A DNA stretch of 27,867 nucleotides, taken from Bacteroidota bacterium (GTDB lineage: Bacteria > Bacteroidota > Bacteroidia > Bacteroidales > GCA-2748055). The notes under the pieces are model-generated. The model had not been told where the DNA came from, made no database searches, and saw only the letters and a list, made by a program, of their open reading frames with translations. Of this stretch, positions 17,199 through 26,278 are shown piece after piece (within the stretch, counting starts at the first letter, position 1; each line of letters begins with the position of its first letter). The position numbers and the translations under genes were made by a program. The stretch lies in contig JAAEOI010000172.1 of assembly GCA_024244665.1 (NCBI GenBank), positions 1 to 27,867 of the forward strand, in the 5' to 3' direction.

Positions 17199-19934
17199 AT
17201 GAATATTGCGTACATAGATAATCAACCCTTTGAAATAAATGAAGGTGAAACCATACTCTCATTTATCAGGAGGAACAGGGGAGCAAATGTAGTGCCCACC
17301 TTATGTGATTCACCGGATCTTGATCCATTTGGTTCATGCAGGGTATGTAGTGTGGAAGTGGCTAAGGAAGAAAACGGATCCTTAAAAACAGTAGCTTCAT
17401 GTCATATTCCGGTTTCCGGTGGGCAATACATTTACCCAAATACCTCCTCCATAATAGCACTGCGCAGGAACATTATTGAACTTGTTCTGACCGATCATCC
17501 GCTGACCTGTTTAACCTGTGAGGTAAATGGAAATTGTGAACTTCAGAAGGTAGCTGCACATGTGGGCATCAGGGAGGTCAGGTATCCGGAAGGTGAGAAC
17601 CACCTTGAGAAAAAATCAGATACCAGTCATCCCTACATGATCTCCGATATATCGCAATGTATTAATTGTTTTCGTTGCATCAGGGTGTGTGATGAAGTAC
17701 AGGGGGAATTTATATTAAGTATGGCAGGTAGAGGATTTGACGCACACATAGTAAAGGGACATGATCAGACTTTTCTTGAGTCGGATTGTGTAAGTTGTGG
17801 TGCCTGTGCCCAGACCTGCCCCACCTCAGCGATCTCCGATGTGTTTCAGTCCAAAGCGATGGTGGCTACCGAAAAAACAAGAACGATCTGTACCTATTGC
17901 GGAGTGGGTTGTAACCTTGAAGTCGCCACCCATAATGGTGAAGTTTTGAGTATTCAGGCGCCCTATGATGCCGAGGTCAATCAGGGTCACGCGTGCATTA
18001 AGGGCAGATATGCATTTAAATTCTACAATCATCCCGACAGGTTAGATTCACCAATGATCAGACGAAATGGTGGATTTGAAAAGGTGAGTTGGGATGAAGC
18101 ATATGCGTACATCGCGGCAAAACTCACTACATACAAAGAAGAGTACGGGCCCGATTCAATTGCCGGAATATCATCGTCCAGATGTACCAATGAGGAGAAC
18201 TATCTCATGCAGAAGTTTATCCGTGCAGTTATCGGTACCAATAACATTGATGGATGTGCCAGGGTTTGCCATTCTCCTACAGCCCTGGGGATGCAGGCTG
18301 CATTTGGCACCGGCGCGGCAACCAATTCAATCGACGATATTAAGGACACCAATTGTATTTTAGTTATTGGCGCAAACCCTACCACGGCCCATCCGGTTAC
18401 AGGCGCAAAATTAAAGCAATTTGCCATGAAATCGGGTCATGTATCCATAGTGATAGATCCCAGGCGTACTGAATTGGCCAGGTATGCAACTTATCATCTT
18501 GCACTCAGGCCCGGAACCAATGTGGCCGTGCTAAATATGATGTTCTTTTATATCATTTCAGAAGGTTTGGAAGATCAAGAATTCATTAAAAAAAGAACAG
18601 AAGGATATGATGCGTTCCGGAAAGAGATACTAAATATAGATCTGGACAGGATGGAGGAGGTAACAGGTGTGGATCGCCATCTTGTGAGGGATGCAGCCCT
18701 GGCTTATGCGTCTGCGCCCAATGCTATGTCCTTCCACGGACTGGGAGTCACTGAACATTCCCAGGGCACATTTACAGTGATACAAATAGCCGACCTTGCT
18801 CTTCTCACAGGAAACATCGGGAGAAGAGGAGTAGGTGTGAATCCTCTGCGTGGACAGAATAATGTTCAGGGAGGAGCCGACATGGGAGTTCAACCCCATC
18901 AGGGTGCAGGGTATCTGGATATTACTGATGATAAAATAAACATGAAATATTCCGGGTTTTACGGCGTTGAAGTTCCAAAAAGCATTGGATTCAAGATTCC
19001 CGAAATGTTTGATGCAGCGCTGGAAGGAGAATTAAAAGCCATCTGGATTGTTGGAGAAGATATGGTGCAAACAGATCCAAATTCCCAGAAGGTGATCAAA
19101 GCAATGAAAGCCATCGATCTGGTTATAGTGCAGGAGTTGTTTTTTTCTGAAACAACAAAATATGCCGATGTGATATTGCCAGGAGCTTCGTTTCTCGAAA
19201 AAAGTGGGACATTTACTAATGGAGAACGCCGCGTTCAGGCTGTTCGTCAAGTTGTTAAGCCCATCAAGGGCTCTAGGGCCGATGGCCAGATCATTGTGGA
19301 TATTATGAATATTATGGGGTATGACCAGCCCGACTACACAGCCGAAGGTGTATTAAGTGAAATCTCTCAGATCGTACCATTTTTTGCAGGCATCACCTGG
19401 GAGAATTTGGGCAAAAATGGCAAACAGTGGCCTGTAGCGAAAGATGGGACCGATACACAAATCCTTCATCAGACCGAATTCAAAAGAGGTTTGGGATATT
19501 TCGAATTTCATAAATGGCAGGAAAGTGAGGAAATTCTCTCCCATGGAAAAGAATATCCCTTTATATTAACCACAAATAGAGAGCTTGAACACTATAATTG
19601 CGGTGGAATGACCAGAAGAACCAGCAATCAACTTCTGCTTCCGGATGATGTGATAATGATCAATCCGAAAGATGCCGTAGAAATCAGGATAGAAGACGGT
19701 GAATATCTGTGCGTCGAATCACCCAGAGGGAAGATAGATATCAGAGTCCATGTTACCAAAAAGGTAAACAAAGGTGTATTAAGTACAACGTTTCATTACC
19801 CCGAAATCATGGTGAACAATCTCACATCTGATGTTCATGACTCAGAGGCAAAGTGTCCCGAATATAAGGTAGTTGCCGTACGTATCCGCAAAACCAAAGG
19901 AAAGTTTAAGCAGATGGCGAAACAGAACATCTGA
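17199..19934 (+). CDS. fdhA: Formate dehydrogenase alpha subunit, cysteine type
   Basis: A 911-residue molybdenum/tungsten bis-MGD enzyme that oxidises formate to CO2 or runs in reverse. The N-terminal NuoG-like cluster region carries [2Fe-2S] Cys36, 47, 50, 68; a His-Cys3 [4Fe-4S] site at His100, Cys104, 107, 113; and two ferredoxin clusters at Cys154/157/160/164 and Cys197/200/203/207. The catalytic part starts with CTYCGVGC (Cys231, 234, 238 and Cys266). The active-site motif NIDGCARVCHSPT has Cys357 followed by His358, where FdhF-type enzymes often have selenocysteine. Later cofactor motifs include GANPTTAHPV, FHGLGVTEHSQGTF and GQNNVQGGADMG. The start at 17199 (MNIAYIDNQPF) is chosen because the ferredoxin fold begins there and it sits 13 bp after fdhB; the frame extends further but overlaps fdhB. 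There is no Tat-like signal, so it is cytosolic. With fdhB it would form a soluble NAD-linked formate dehydrogenase or CO2 reductase. Confidence 0.94.
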   Translation: MNIAYIDNQPFEINEGETILSFIRRNRGANVVPTLCDSPDLDPFGSCRVCSVEVAKEENGSLKTVASCHIPVSGGQYIYPNTSSIIALRRNIIELVLTDHPLTCLTCEVNGNCELQKVAAHVGIREVRYPEGENHLEKKSDTSHPYMISDISQCINCFRCIRVCDEVQGEFILSMAGRGFDAHIVKGHDQTFLESDCVSCGACAQTCPTSAISDVFQSKAMVATEKTRTICTYCGVGCNLEVATHNGEVLSIQAPYDAEVNQGHACIKGRYAFKFYNHPDRLDSPMIRRNGGFEKVSWDEAYAYIAAKLTTYKEEYGPDSIAGISSSRCTNEENYLMQKFIRAVIGTNNIDGCARVCHSPTALGMQAAFGTGAATNSIDDIKDTNCILVIGANPTTAHPVTGAKLKQFAMKSGHVSIVIDPRRTELARYATYHLALRPGTNVAVLNMMFFYIISEGLEDQEFIKKRTEGYDAFRKEILNIDLDRMEEVTGVDRHLVRDAALAYASAPNAMSFHGLGVTEHSQGTFTVIQIADLALLTGNIGRRGVGVNPLRGQNNVQGGADMGVQPHQGAGYLDITDDKINMKYSGFYGVEVPKSIGFKIPEMFDAALEGELKAIWIVGEDMVQTDPNSQKVIKAMKAIDLVIVQELFFSETTKYADVILPGASFLEKSGTFTNGERRVQAVRQVVKPIKGSRADGQIIVDIMNIMGYDQPDYTAEGVLSEISQIVPFFAGITWENLGKNGKQWPVAKDGTDTQILHQTEFKRGLGYFEFHKWQESEEILSHGKEYPFILTTNRELEHYNCGGMTRRTSNQLLLPDDVIMINPKDAVEIRIEDGEYLCVESPRGKIDIRVHVTKKVNKGVLSTTFHYPEIMVNNLTSDVHDSEAKCPEYKVVAVRIRKTKGKFKQMAKQNI

Positions 19935-19961
19935 TCGAAATGGATTATTCGAAAGACTAAA

Positions 19962-21220
19962 ATGATTTTATCCTCTCGAAAAAGCTTATTCCATCTCAGA
20001 TAATCTGTACCTTTTTATACTTCGTACTGCTTATTTCTTTGCTTTCTTCATGCAAAAATAGCCCACAAAAAGGAAATGATGACCTAATGGTCATCCAACG
20101 GAGCGTGCTTCAACTTCCCCCTCTTAAAGGTGACAGCCATAAACATCTACTTTTTCCAGGGGATTCAGTTGATACATAGCAGGAAGCATATTTACTCTAT
20201 TTTGATTTTGAAGGCCGGAATGATAATTGGGCAAGGAATGCTTTTTACCGCATATCAGGCAGTCAGTTGTATCCGGGAAAAATAGCCAACCTGACTCTGC
20301 CTTTTATAGCAACAGGGTTGTCTTATAAGGATCAACCCGGACTCGCTCTTGAGATCCAGATCTATTTAAAAAAACCGGGACGTCATACGGATGATATTTA
20401 TGATGATGCGGATAAATCCATCACCCTATCGGTTCCTCCGGGGAGTCACCCCTGGAAAACAATAAATAAAAGCTTTGTAGTACCCATGGATGTTGCATGT
20501 TTACTCCTCCGGTTGGGTGGATCGGGTTTTGCGGGTTCATGCCGGTTTGGCACTCCTCAGTTAGATCAGGAGGGGATTGGAATTCCTGTCACACCATTCA
20601 AATCGTACAACACAGAATCAGAGAACTGGATCGGTGAGAACCTCTCGACAAAGGAGTGGCCGGCATTTAAGTTCAGTCTCAACGGGAATTATTTTTATTC
20701 GGACAGGATTTTTGACCGGGCCTCTGAGATTGCTGAGTTTGTAATCCCGCTCCCCGATTCGGTTGTTGGAAACCAGAACCTTACAATCGAGTTGCTGAAT
20801 AGTTTTCCTGCTTCCTATCCATATGCAATTCACAGACTGGAACTTTTGGAGAGCAGTGCCAGGGATTTCGAAATAGTTTCGAACCCGGATTATGTATTTG
20901 AAAGGAGAGATTTTTCCCTGCTTGTCAAAACGAATAAACCGGATGTGGAACTGCAATGCTCAGGAAGTGGTGGTGTTCATCCGCTGCTGGACAAAATAGA
21001 CATTTCAGAGCCGGGCCTGCAAGCCATAAAATTTCGACCTGCTACAACTATTTTATCCCGGAAACACTTTCTTAACTACGTGCAAAATGGAGGAACGTTA
21101 CTTTTAGGAAAACCACACCTCAACACTGAACTGATGGAAGATATTATCCGGGACAACCAAATAGCCGAGGGGATCATGAGAATTATTTCACCAGCCCTAG
21201 AGAAAAAACGAGCTGCATGA
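19962..21220 (+). pseudogene. Decayed lipoprotein gene of unknown family
   Basis: The intact frame from 20267 (317 residues) lacks a signal peptide, but the same frame upstream encodes YFVLLISLLSSCKNSPQ, a convincing lipoprotein signal and lipobox, interrupted by an in-frame TAG at 20177-20179. The only nearby ATG (19962, MILSSRKSLFHLR) is in another frame and joins the signal peptide frame only if one base is restored near 19998-20002. Two lesions in the first 75 codons argue for a pseudogene. The body is beta-rich (YPGKIANLTLPFIATG, WIGENLSTKEWPAFKFSLNGN) and ends with FLNYVQNGGTLLLGKP. No family is recognised; a secreted carbohydrate-binding or glycosidase-related protein would fit the neighbourhood. 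Translation of the 3' part from 20267 or a nearby alternative start cannot be excluded. The 332 bp between fdhA and 20267 hold nothing else recognisable. Confidence 0.65.
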
Positions 21221-21250
21221 CATACCAGTACGGCTGTAATGCGCTGTATA

Positions 21251-21275
21251 CTTGATATATAACATGCTTATCAAG
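21251..21275. repeat. Short inverted repeat upstream of the second UroD-like gene
   Basis: CTTGATA and TATCAAG form 7-bp arms around an 11-base spacer, 31 bases after the decayed lipoprotein frame and about 200 bases before the start at 21482. There is no following T-run, so it is not a typical intrinsic terminator. It could be an operator or simply chance. The remaining sequence between 21221 and 21481 shows no other structure or convincing promoter. Confidence 0.25.
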
Positions 21276-21481
21276 ACCGGAATCAAAAATACAACAAATT
21301 GAATAACAATAGATTAAGAACTAGGAAACTTCAGTAAATCATTCCTTTTTTTCAAAGAAGTTTCAATTCATTTCCAATATTTTTATTTCGCATTCCAGTC
21401 CGGGAACTCACCCTCTATGTACCTGAACGATTTGAAGGCACATGTGAAAATTATATCTTGCATGAAAATACGATCGTAGTT

Positions 21482-22708
21482 ATGACTTCAAGGGAAAGGG
21501 TTATACAGAGCATCTCACATAAGCAGACTGACAGGATTCCGATAGACCTTGGCGCCTCAACAGTAACAGGGCTTTCAGCCATGGCTTACAACAAGCTGAA
21601 AGATCATCTCGGGATTGACAAACCCACCCGGGTATTTGATGTGGTGCAGCAGCTGGCAAATGTGGATGATTCGATTATTGAATCATTCGGGGTTGATACC
21701 ATTGATCTGAACACCATATTCATGGATGATCTGGGTTGGTACCCGGTGATCCTTGGGGATGGTTCCGGGGGCTTTTTCCCTGACTGGTTCAGACCGGAGA
21801 AAGCCGAAGACGGCTCCTTTTATCTCCGGGATCACAAGGGAGATGTGATGTCAAGGATGGCCAGTGGCGGAGCTTGTTTTGACCAGGCCCTGTTTCCCTG
21901 GGAGAATGGCTACCCTGCCGATTTCAGTGAAATCGGCGAGGCTTTCAGGTCCATTAACTGGACGGCCCACTCCCATACCAAATACATCAATATTGATGAC
22001 CTGGAGTTGAGGGAGAGAACACTGAGGCTACGTGAATCGACCGATAAAGCCATTGTGATGTCGGGTGGAGCCAAGCTGCTGGAGCTGGGTTTCTTTCTCA
22101 GAAGGATGGATAACATGCTGATGGATCTGCTGGCCGATCATGAAAATCTCTCCAGGCTGCTTGACAAACTGATGGAGATGCACCTGGCAGGTCTTGAAAA
22201 GAAGATCGGGGCTGTGGGCGACCTTGTGGATGTGATCCGGTTCGGGGATGATCTGGGAATGACCACCGGTCCGTTCATGGATCTGGATGTGTTCAGGAAA
22301 TTCTTTAAACCCCGATACAGGGAGTTGTGTGATTATGTGAAGCAGAACAGCGATATGAAGATTTTTCTTCATGCATGCGGCAGCATCAGGCAGTATATTC
22401 CCGATCTGATAGACGTCGGATTTGACATTCTCAATCCAGTTCAGACCAACTGTTATGGCATGGATGCCGGAGGCCTGAAAAGAGATTTTGGCAGTGAAAT
22501 CACCTTCTGGGGTGGCGGTATTGATACGAGCTCTGTATTGCCTGCGGGAACCACCGATGAGGTGCGCAGGGATGTACTGGAACGATGCAGTATCCTTTCG
22601 AAGGGAGGAGGGTTTATCTTTGCCCCCATTCACAACATACTGCCTGAGGTTCCCCCGGAGAATATTATTGCAGCCTACAATGCCGTCAATGAATTCAACG
22701 GAGGGTAA
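21482..22708 (+). CDS. UroD/MtaA-superfamily protein, probable Zn-dependent methyltransferase-like (paralogue 2)
   Basis: A 408-residue soluble paralogue of the protein at 2918-4171. It shares the opening pattern (MTSRERVIQSISHKQTDRIPID against MTSKENLKKTLNHEQPDRMVVD), the HACG motif at 297-300, FWGGGIDTSSVLPAG and GGGFIFAPIHNI...VPPENI. His297, Cys299 and Cys369 have exactly the same spacing as His307, Cys309 and Cys379 of paralogue 1, consistent with the MtaA-type zinc site rather than with heme-pathway HemE. The start at 21482 aligns with the paralogue; an in-frame TTG at 21458 is less likely. It stands alone on the plus strand, 18 bp from the convergent lipoprotein gene, with no evident terminator between them. 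The methyl donor and acceptor are unknown and no corrinoid protein is encoded nearby, so the methyltransferase label remains inference. Confidence 0.85.
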   Translation: MTSRERVIQSISHKQTDRIPIDLGASTVTGLSAMAYNKLKDHLGIDKPTRVFDVVQQLANVDDSIIESFGVDTIDLNTIFMDDLGWYPVILGDGSGGFFPDWFRPEKAEDGSFYLRDHKGDVMSRMASGGACFDQALFPWENGYPADFSEIGEAFRSINWTAHSHTKYINIDDLELRERTLRLRESTDKAIVMSGGAKLLELGFFLRRMDNMLMDLLADHENLSRLLDKLMEMHLAGLEKKIGAVGDLVDVIRFGDDLGMTTGPFMDLDVFRKFFKPRYRELCDYVKQNSDMKIFLHACGSIRQYIPDLIDVGFDILNPVQTNCYGMDAGGLKRDFGSEITFWGGGIDTSSVLPAGTTDEVRRDVLERCSILSKGGGFIFAPIHNILPEVPPENIIAAYNAVNEFNGG

Positions 22709-22726
22709 GTGCGGCAAGTTTCAGGG

Positions 22727-23923
22727 CTACCTGTAATTCACCCAGATAAACCTTGGATGATAAATGCTGGCATCCTTCTGAATATCTTCCCAGAAGTTGA
22801 AGGTAATAGTGTTGTAAGAGACGAGCAGTTTACCTGGTTTTGACAGATGGTAATGTGCCTTGGCGTTGTACGGGAAGAGACCTTTCTCCGCATACTCGGG
22901 ACAGGTATAGACCTCGTGGATTTCCCCGAAAGGGCCCACCGGGCTGCTCCCAACCCTGATCCCGATCTTTTCCGATAAACCCATCACTGTAAAGGTCAGC
23001 AAATACCTGCCATCGCCCGTGGGAGTTACACTGAGTTCGTTGGAAACATGCTCCACAATGGGAGCTACCTCCTCTTTGTTTGTCACCCAGGATTCCCCGT
23101 TCCAGAAGGTCCACTTATCAAATTTCTCAATCTTCCCGGGCCGCACCCTTGCAGCGATCAATGATTTTTTTTCCTCCGTAACACCATAGATATAGACATA
23201 GCCATCCGGATCTGGAGCTTTGGCTTTTTTTGTATTCACAAAAACTCCGCTGCCAAAATATACCCTTCCACGCTCGGGATGAATAAAACCAAGGTAGGTG
23301 GGTAACTGTTCGTAACTGGAGATTCCCTTTGAGGTGGGATTCTTAATCTTCAGAAGGGCAATATCGGTTTGTTCAAAATCAAATACATTGGGGCCTGTCT
23401 TATAGACATGGTAGGCGAAAAGATAGAGCGCATTGCCCTTTTCGTGGTTGATGAAGCCATCACCCAGCCAGAAGTATTCGCCTGCCTGGGATTGGTCATT
23501 GTCGGGGACAAAATAGGTCGTTGGATTGCCTTTTTCATCCCTGTTGTATTCGAAAGATATGGCAGACTCATCCGGTTCAATGCCATCCATCCAGGCAGTG
23601 GTGTTGTTCACCATCACATTTCCGGGTTTGGGTACATTGTTTATCACCTCACCGATATAGGTATCGCTGAAAATGAACAGGGTTTTCTTTCGCTTCACCC
23701 CCTGGTCCTCCCTTCCATCCAGCGGAATGGTGAAAATTCCATCTGCAGCAAACCAGCCGGAGGTCCTCTCCATGAGCGCAGTCCATTCAGGAGCCGGCTC
23801 ACCGGAGAAGGTCAGAGGAGTTAAAGGTTTGTCTGAAGTTGACCGGTTCTCTGTTTTTGGTTGCCGGGCACAACCAGTTGCAAGCAACACAGCCCAGGTA
23901 ATAATAAGACCTCTTTTTTTCAT
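22727..23923 (-). CDS. Secreted lipoprotein with beta-propeller-like glycosidase fold, function unknown
   Basis: A 398-residue lipoprotein with signal peptide and lipobox LLATGC (Cys18). The mature part begins EWTALMERTSGWFAADGIFTIPLDG, then LFIFSDTYIGEV, FWLGDGFINHEKGNALYLFAY, VYFGSGVFVN, DGYVYIYGV and LSVTPTGDGRYLLTF, ending YHPRFIWVNYR. These repeated blade-like strands and the GDG/FSDT pattern recall uncharacterised five-bladed propeller domains found in Bacteroidetes glycan loci (DUF4185/DUF5005-like, and distantly GH43-like); I cannot confirm the exact family. It is the last gene of a three-gene minus-strand operon, 13 bp after the glycosidase-like lipoprotein, so a role in recognising or cleaving the same glycan is likely. 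Catalysis is not demonstrated by any motif I can name. Confidence 0.8.
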   Translation of the reverse strand: MKKRGLIITWAVLLATGCARQPKTENRSTSDKPLTPLTFSGEPAPEWTALMERTSGWFAADGIFTIPLDGREDQGVKRKKTLFIFSDTYIGEVINNVPKPGNVMVNNTTAWMDGIEPDESAISFEYNRDEKGNPTTYFVPDNDQSQAGEYFWLGDGFINHEKGNALYLFAYHVYKTGPNVFDFEQTDIALLKIKNPTSKGISSYEQLPTYLGFIHPERGRVYFGSGVFVNTKKAKAPDPDGYVYIYGVTEEKKSLIAARVRPGKIEKFDKWTFWNGESWVTNKEEVAPIVEHVSNELSVTPTGDGRYLLTFTVMGLSEKIGIRVGSSPVGPFGEIHEVYTCPEYAEKGLFPYNAKAHYHLSKPGKLLVSYNTITFNFWEDIQKDASIYHPRFIWVNYR

Positions 23924-23936
23924 GGGATTGTCAGGT

Positions 23937-26255
23937 TTATTTCTCTTTTTTCATGATAACCTTTCCATTCTCTGTGATCAGGGTATAGTACTCTCCCCCG
24001 TATAGCACGTGATGAAGTTTGCCGGAAAAGCCAAATGCACCCGAATTCTTCACCGGGGAGCCAGCAGCTCCCGGATAAAAACCGAAGAAGTCCTTCAACA
24101 TCACCTGGGAGATGGAGATTCCCCCGGACGATTCCCGGTTATGCCATCCCCTCTGTGCAATCCTTACACGGCTGTTTTTCTTTAGCTTATTTTCCCCCCA
24201 TAATTCATGAGCCTGGGACCAGCATCCCTCATAGGTCACAGGTTCGATGGCGTGGTAAAAATCCAGGGCTCTCTCCGGATAGCCCATCTGTGCCAGTGCA
24301 TCCATGGTTCCGGCAGGCCAGCCGTCAAATGCACCCATAGGGCCATGGTCGGCACGGTCTGATCGCTCCGCTGCTACATCCTTCAGTGATTGTGCCCTCA
24401 TCCACCGGTCGGTGATCAGCTCCTCATATAGAAATTCTATCATTTTTTCCTTGATCTCCACCGGGATGTCATCGGGAATGTACCTTCCCAGGAACATGAA
24501 GTCGAGACAATGCCTCACTTCGATCATCTCACCACCAGGATAGAGGCTATTCCACACACCCTCCCCCGCATAGAGCTGAAGCAGACGGTCGATCATTTCA
24601 TTTGCCTGACTCCTCAGAGAGTCAGCCCTGGAACTGTTACCATCAAGCTCAAGCAGAGAGGCGGTCTCCCGCATCATCCAGATATACCCGGCATTGAATG
24701 AAGGTACGATATGCTTGTAGGTGGGTACACACTCCAGCAGGTTCCACTCATCATCCCCAAAATCGGCCAGTTGATACCTCTCATCGTCATACCCGGGTTT
24801 CCCGAAAGGAGCCAGCTTCTTCCAGTTCATGGCATAGGACTCCAGGTGCTCCATGACAGATTTTTCATCGATCACCTGGTCCAGGAAATCAAAATCGCGT
24901 GTGGTGGTCACATAGGAGCGAATCATCTGGAAGAGTGCCCAGTAATTGGCCGAATAGCCGTTACCCACACCCTCGCCGCCATAATTATCCTTACCATAAT
25001 GCTTGCTGGGATCAATATAAATCCAGGCCGAAAGGTGCTCTTTCATCATCTTCGGATCCACCACAGCCCAGAGGGATGACCACTCTGTAATGTCCCAGAA
25101 GAAGGTGATGCTGGCTCCCCACCTGGGCCCGCCCGTAAGGAACACCTTCTTGTGCTCCGGCAGGTTGGTATGCATCAGGTAGAGCATGGTCAGCGGTCCT
25201 GTGTAGTAGACCTTCTTTGCCAGTTCATCATCAGTCTCAAGAACGGGAAAACAACCTGAGAGCAGATCGCTCCCGGGATCGAAGAGGGCCTGCCACCGCT
25301 CTTCCCATATCCCTTCCACACCCTGGAAGATGGAGTCAAATCCTTCTTTCCGGTGTTCCATATCTGCAAGCAGCTTGTCCTCCCGGTCACCATATCCCAT
25401 CAGGTATGAAATGGTAAAGCTTTCACCCGGTTCCACTCTCCTTTTCCAGTGGGCAGTCCCGCCACTGTTCCTCACATCAACGCGATCCGCTTGCTGCACA
25501 GCACCAAAAACAGTGACAGCATCGGTCTCCTGGTCCGAAATGACCACCCACTCACTTTTCCGTTCAGCTCGGTACTTCTCCGCCTCCAGGATATCTTCAT
25601 CGGAGGGCCAACTGGCCAGCTTATCGGTTGAGGTGGGCTTCCCGTCGATGAGCTCAACTACCTTCTCCTGGGAAGTATTTTGCAGGCATCCAATATGCTT
25701 TCTTATATTTTCCACCTCATCGTCCCGGATGGTGGTAGCACCTTCAAGTTTGGGATAGGGGTACCACCACTGCCAGTCACCCCCGTACTTACTGATAAAT
25801 CCGATCAAATCGAGGGTCAGGTTCAGTTCCCTGGCCACCGTTGAATCATTCTCTATCCGGACCTGCCACATAACCGCATCCTGGTCGGGGATCATCTTTA
25901 CCGTGGAATACAGTTTCCAGTCGTTCAACTCGCCCTTGCGGATGGCCTGATGGGGAAACCACCGGAACATGGATGCTTTAGGCACATGACCATCAATCCT
26001 TAGCACCCCGGTGTGGTACCCTCCCGAATAGGGTGCCGAAGCAAACCAGCTGAGTGAGGTCATATCCCGGTTCAGCAGGGCCTGGCCCCTGAAATTCCGG
26101 AGGGATGGTTCCATATCGGCCGTATCGGCCGAAACCCATACGCCCGACACTTCATCCAGGGAAGGGATGATTTCCTGTATGTCATCTTTGTTATTCATCG
26201 TACATGAATAGAGTGCAAGCTGCAGGGCGAACACCAATAGATACCAGGTTTTCAT
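23937..26255 (-). CDS. Secreted six-hairpin (alpha/alpha)6-type glycosidase-like lipoprotein
   Basis: A 772-residue exported protein with signal peptide MKTWYLLVFALQLALYSC (probable lipidated Cys18). Residues ~30-290 look like a beta-sandwich domain; ~310-760 form a helical toroid with GGPRWGASITFFWDITEWSS (375-394), YGGEGVGNGYSANYWALFQM (424-443), FDGWPAGTMDALAQMGYPERAL and ISISQVMLKDFFGFYPG near the C-terminus. The FFWD and GEG segments with acidic residues in the toroid core resemble clan GH-G enzymes such as GH63/GH37, but no family match is secure. Role: probable periplasmic or surface exo-glycosidase. The start at 26255 is chosen for the signal peptide; the frame upstream overlaps the preceding gene. 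It lies 23 bp after the isomerase-like gene and 13 bp before the propeller-like lipoprotein, clearly one operon. The exact substrate is unknown; a mannose link is inferred from the neighbours. Confidence 0.75.
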   Translation of the reverse strand: MKTWYLLVFALQLALYSCTMNNKDDIQEIIPSLDEVSGVWVSADTADMEPSLRNFRGQALLNRDMTSLSWFASAPYSGGYHTGVLRIDGHVPKASMFRWFPHQAIRKGELNDWKLYSTVKMIPDQDAVMWQVRIENDSTVARELNLTLDLIGFISKYGGDWQWWYPYPKLEGATTIRDDEVENIRKHIGCLQNTSQEKVVELIDGKPTSTDKLASWPSDEDILEAEKYRAERKSEWVVISDQETDAVTVFGAVQQADRVDVRNSGGTAHWKRRVEPGESFTISYLMGYGDREDKLLADMEHRKEGFDSIFQGVEGIWEERWQALFDPGSDLLSGCFPVLETDDELAKKVYYTGPLTMLYLMHTNLPEHKKVFLTGGPRWGASITFFWDITEWSSLWAVVDPKMMKEHLSAWIYIDPSKHYGKDNYGGEGVGNGYSANYWALFQMIRSYVTTTRDFDFLDQVIDEKSVMEHLESYAMNWKKLAPFGKPGYDDERYQLADFGDDEWNLLECVPTYKHIVPSFNAGYIWMMRETASLLELDGNSSRADSLRSQANEMIDRLLQLYAGEGVWNSLYPGGEMIEVRHCLDFMFLGRYIPDDIPVEIKEKMIEFLYEELITDRWMRAQSLKDVAAERSDRADHGPMGAFDGWPAGTMDALAQMGYPERALDFYHAIEPVTYEGCWSQAHELWGENKLKKNSRVRIAQRGWHNRESSGGISISQVMLKDFFGFYPGAAGSPVKNSGAFGFSGKLHHVLYGGEYYTLITENGKVIMKKEK

Positions 26256-26278
26256 AAGTGTGATTTGATAGGGATGTT

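Noticed and set aside
22709..22726. Bidirectional terminator between the convergent UroD-like and propeller-like genes
   Set aside because: The 18-bp gap shows no stem-loop or T-tract.
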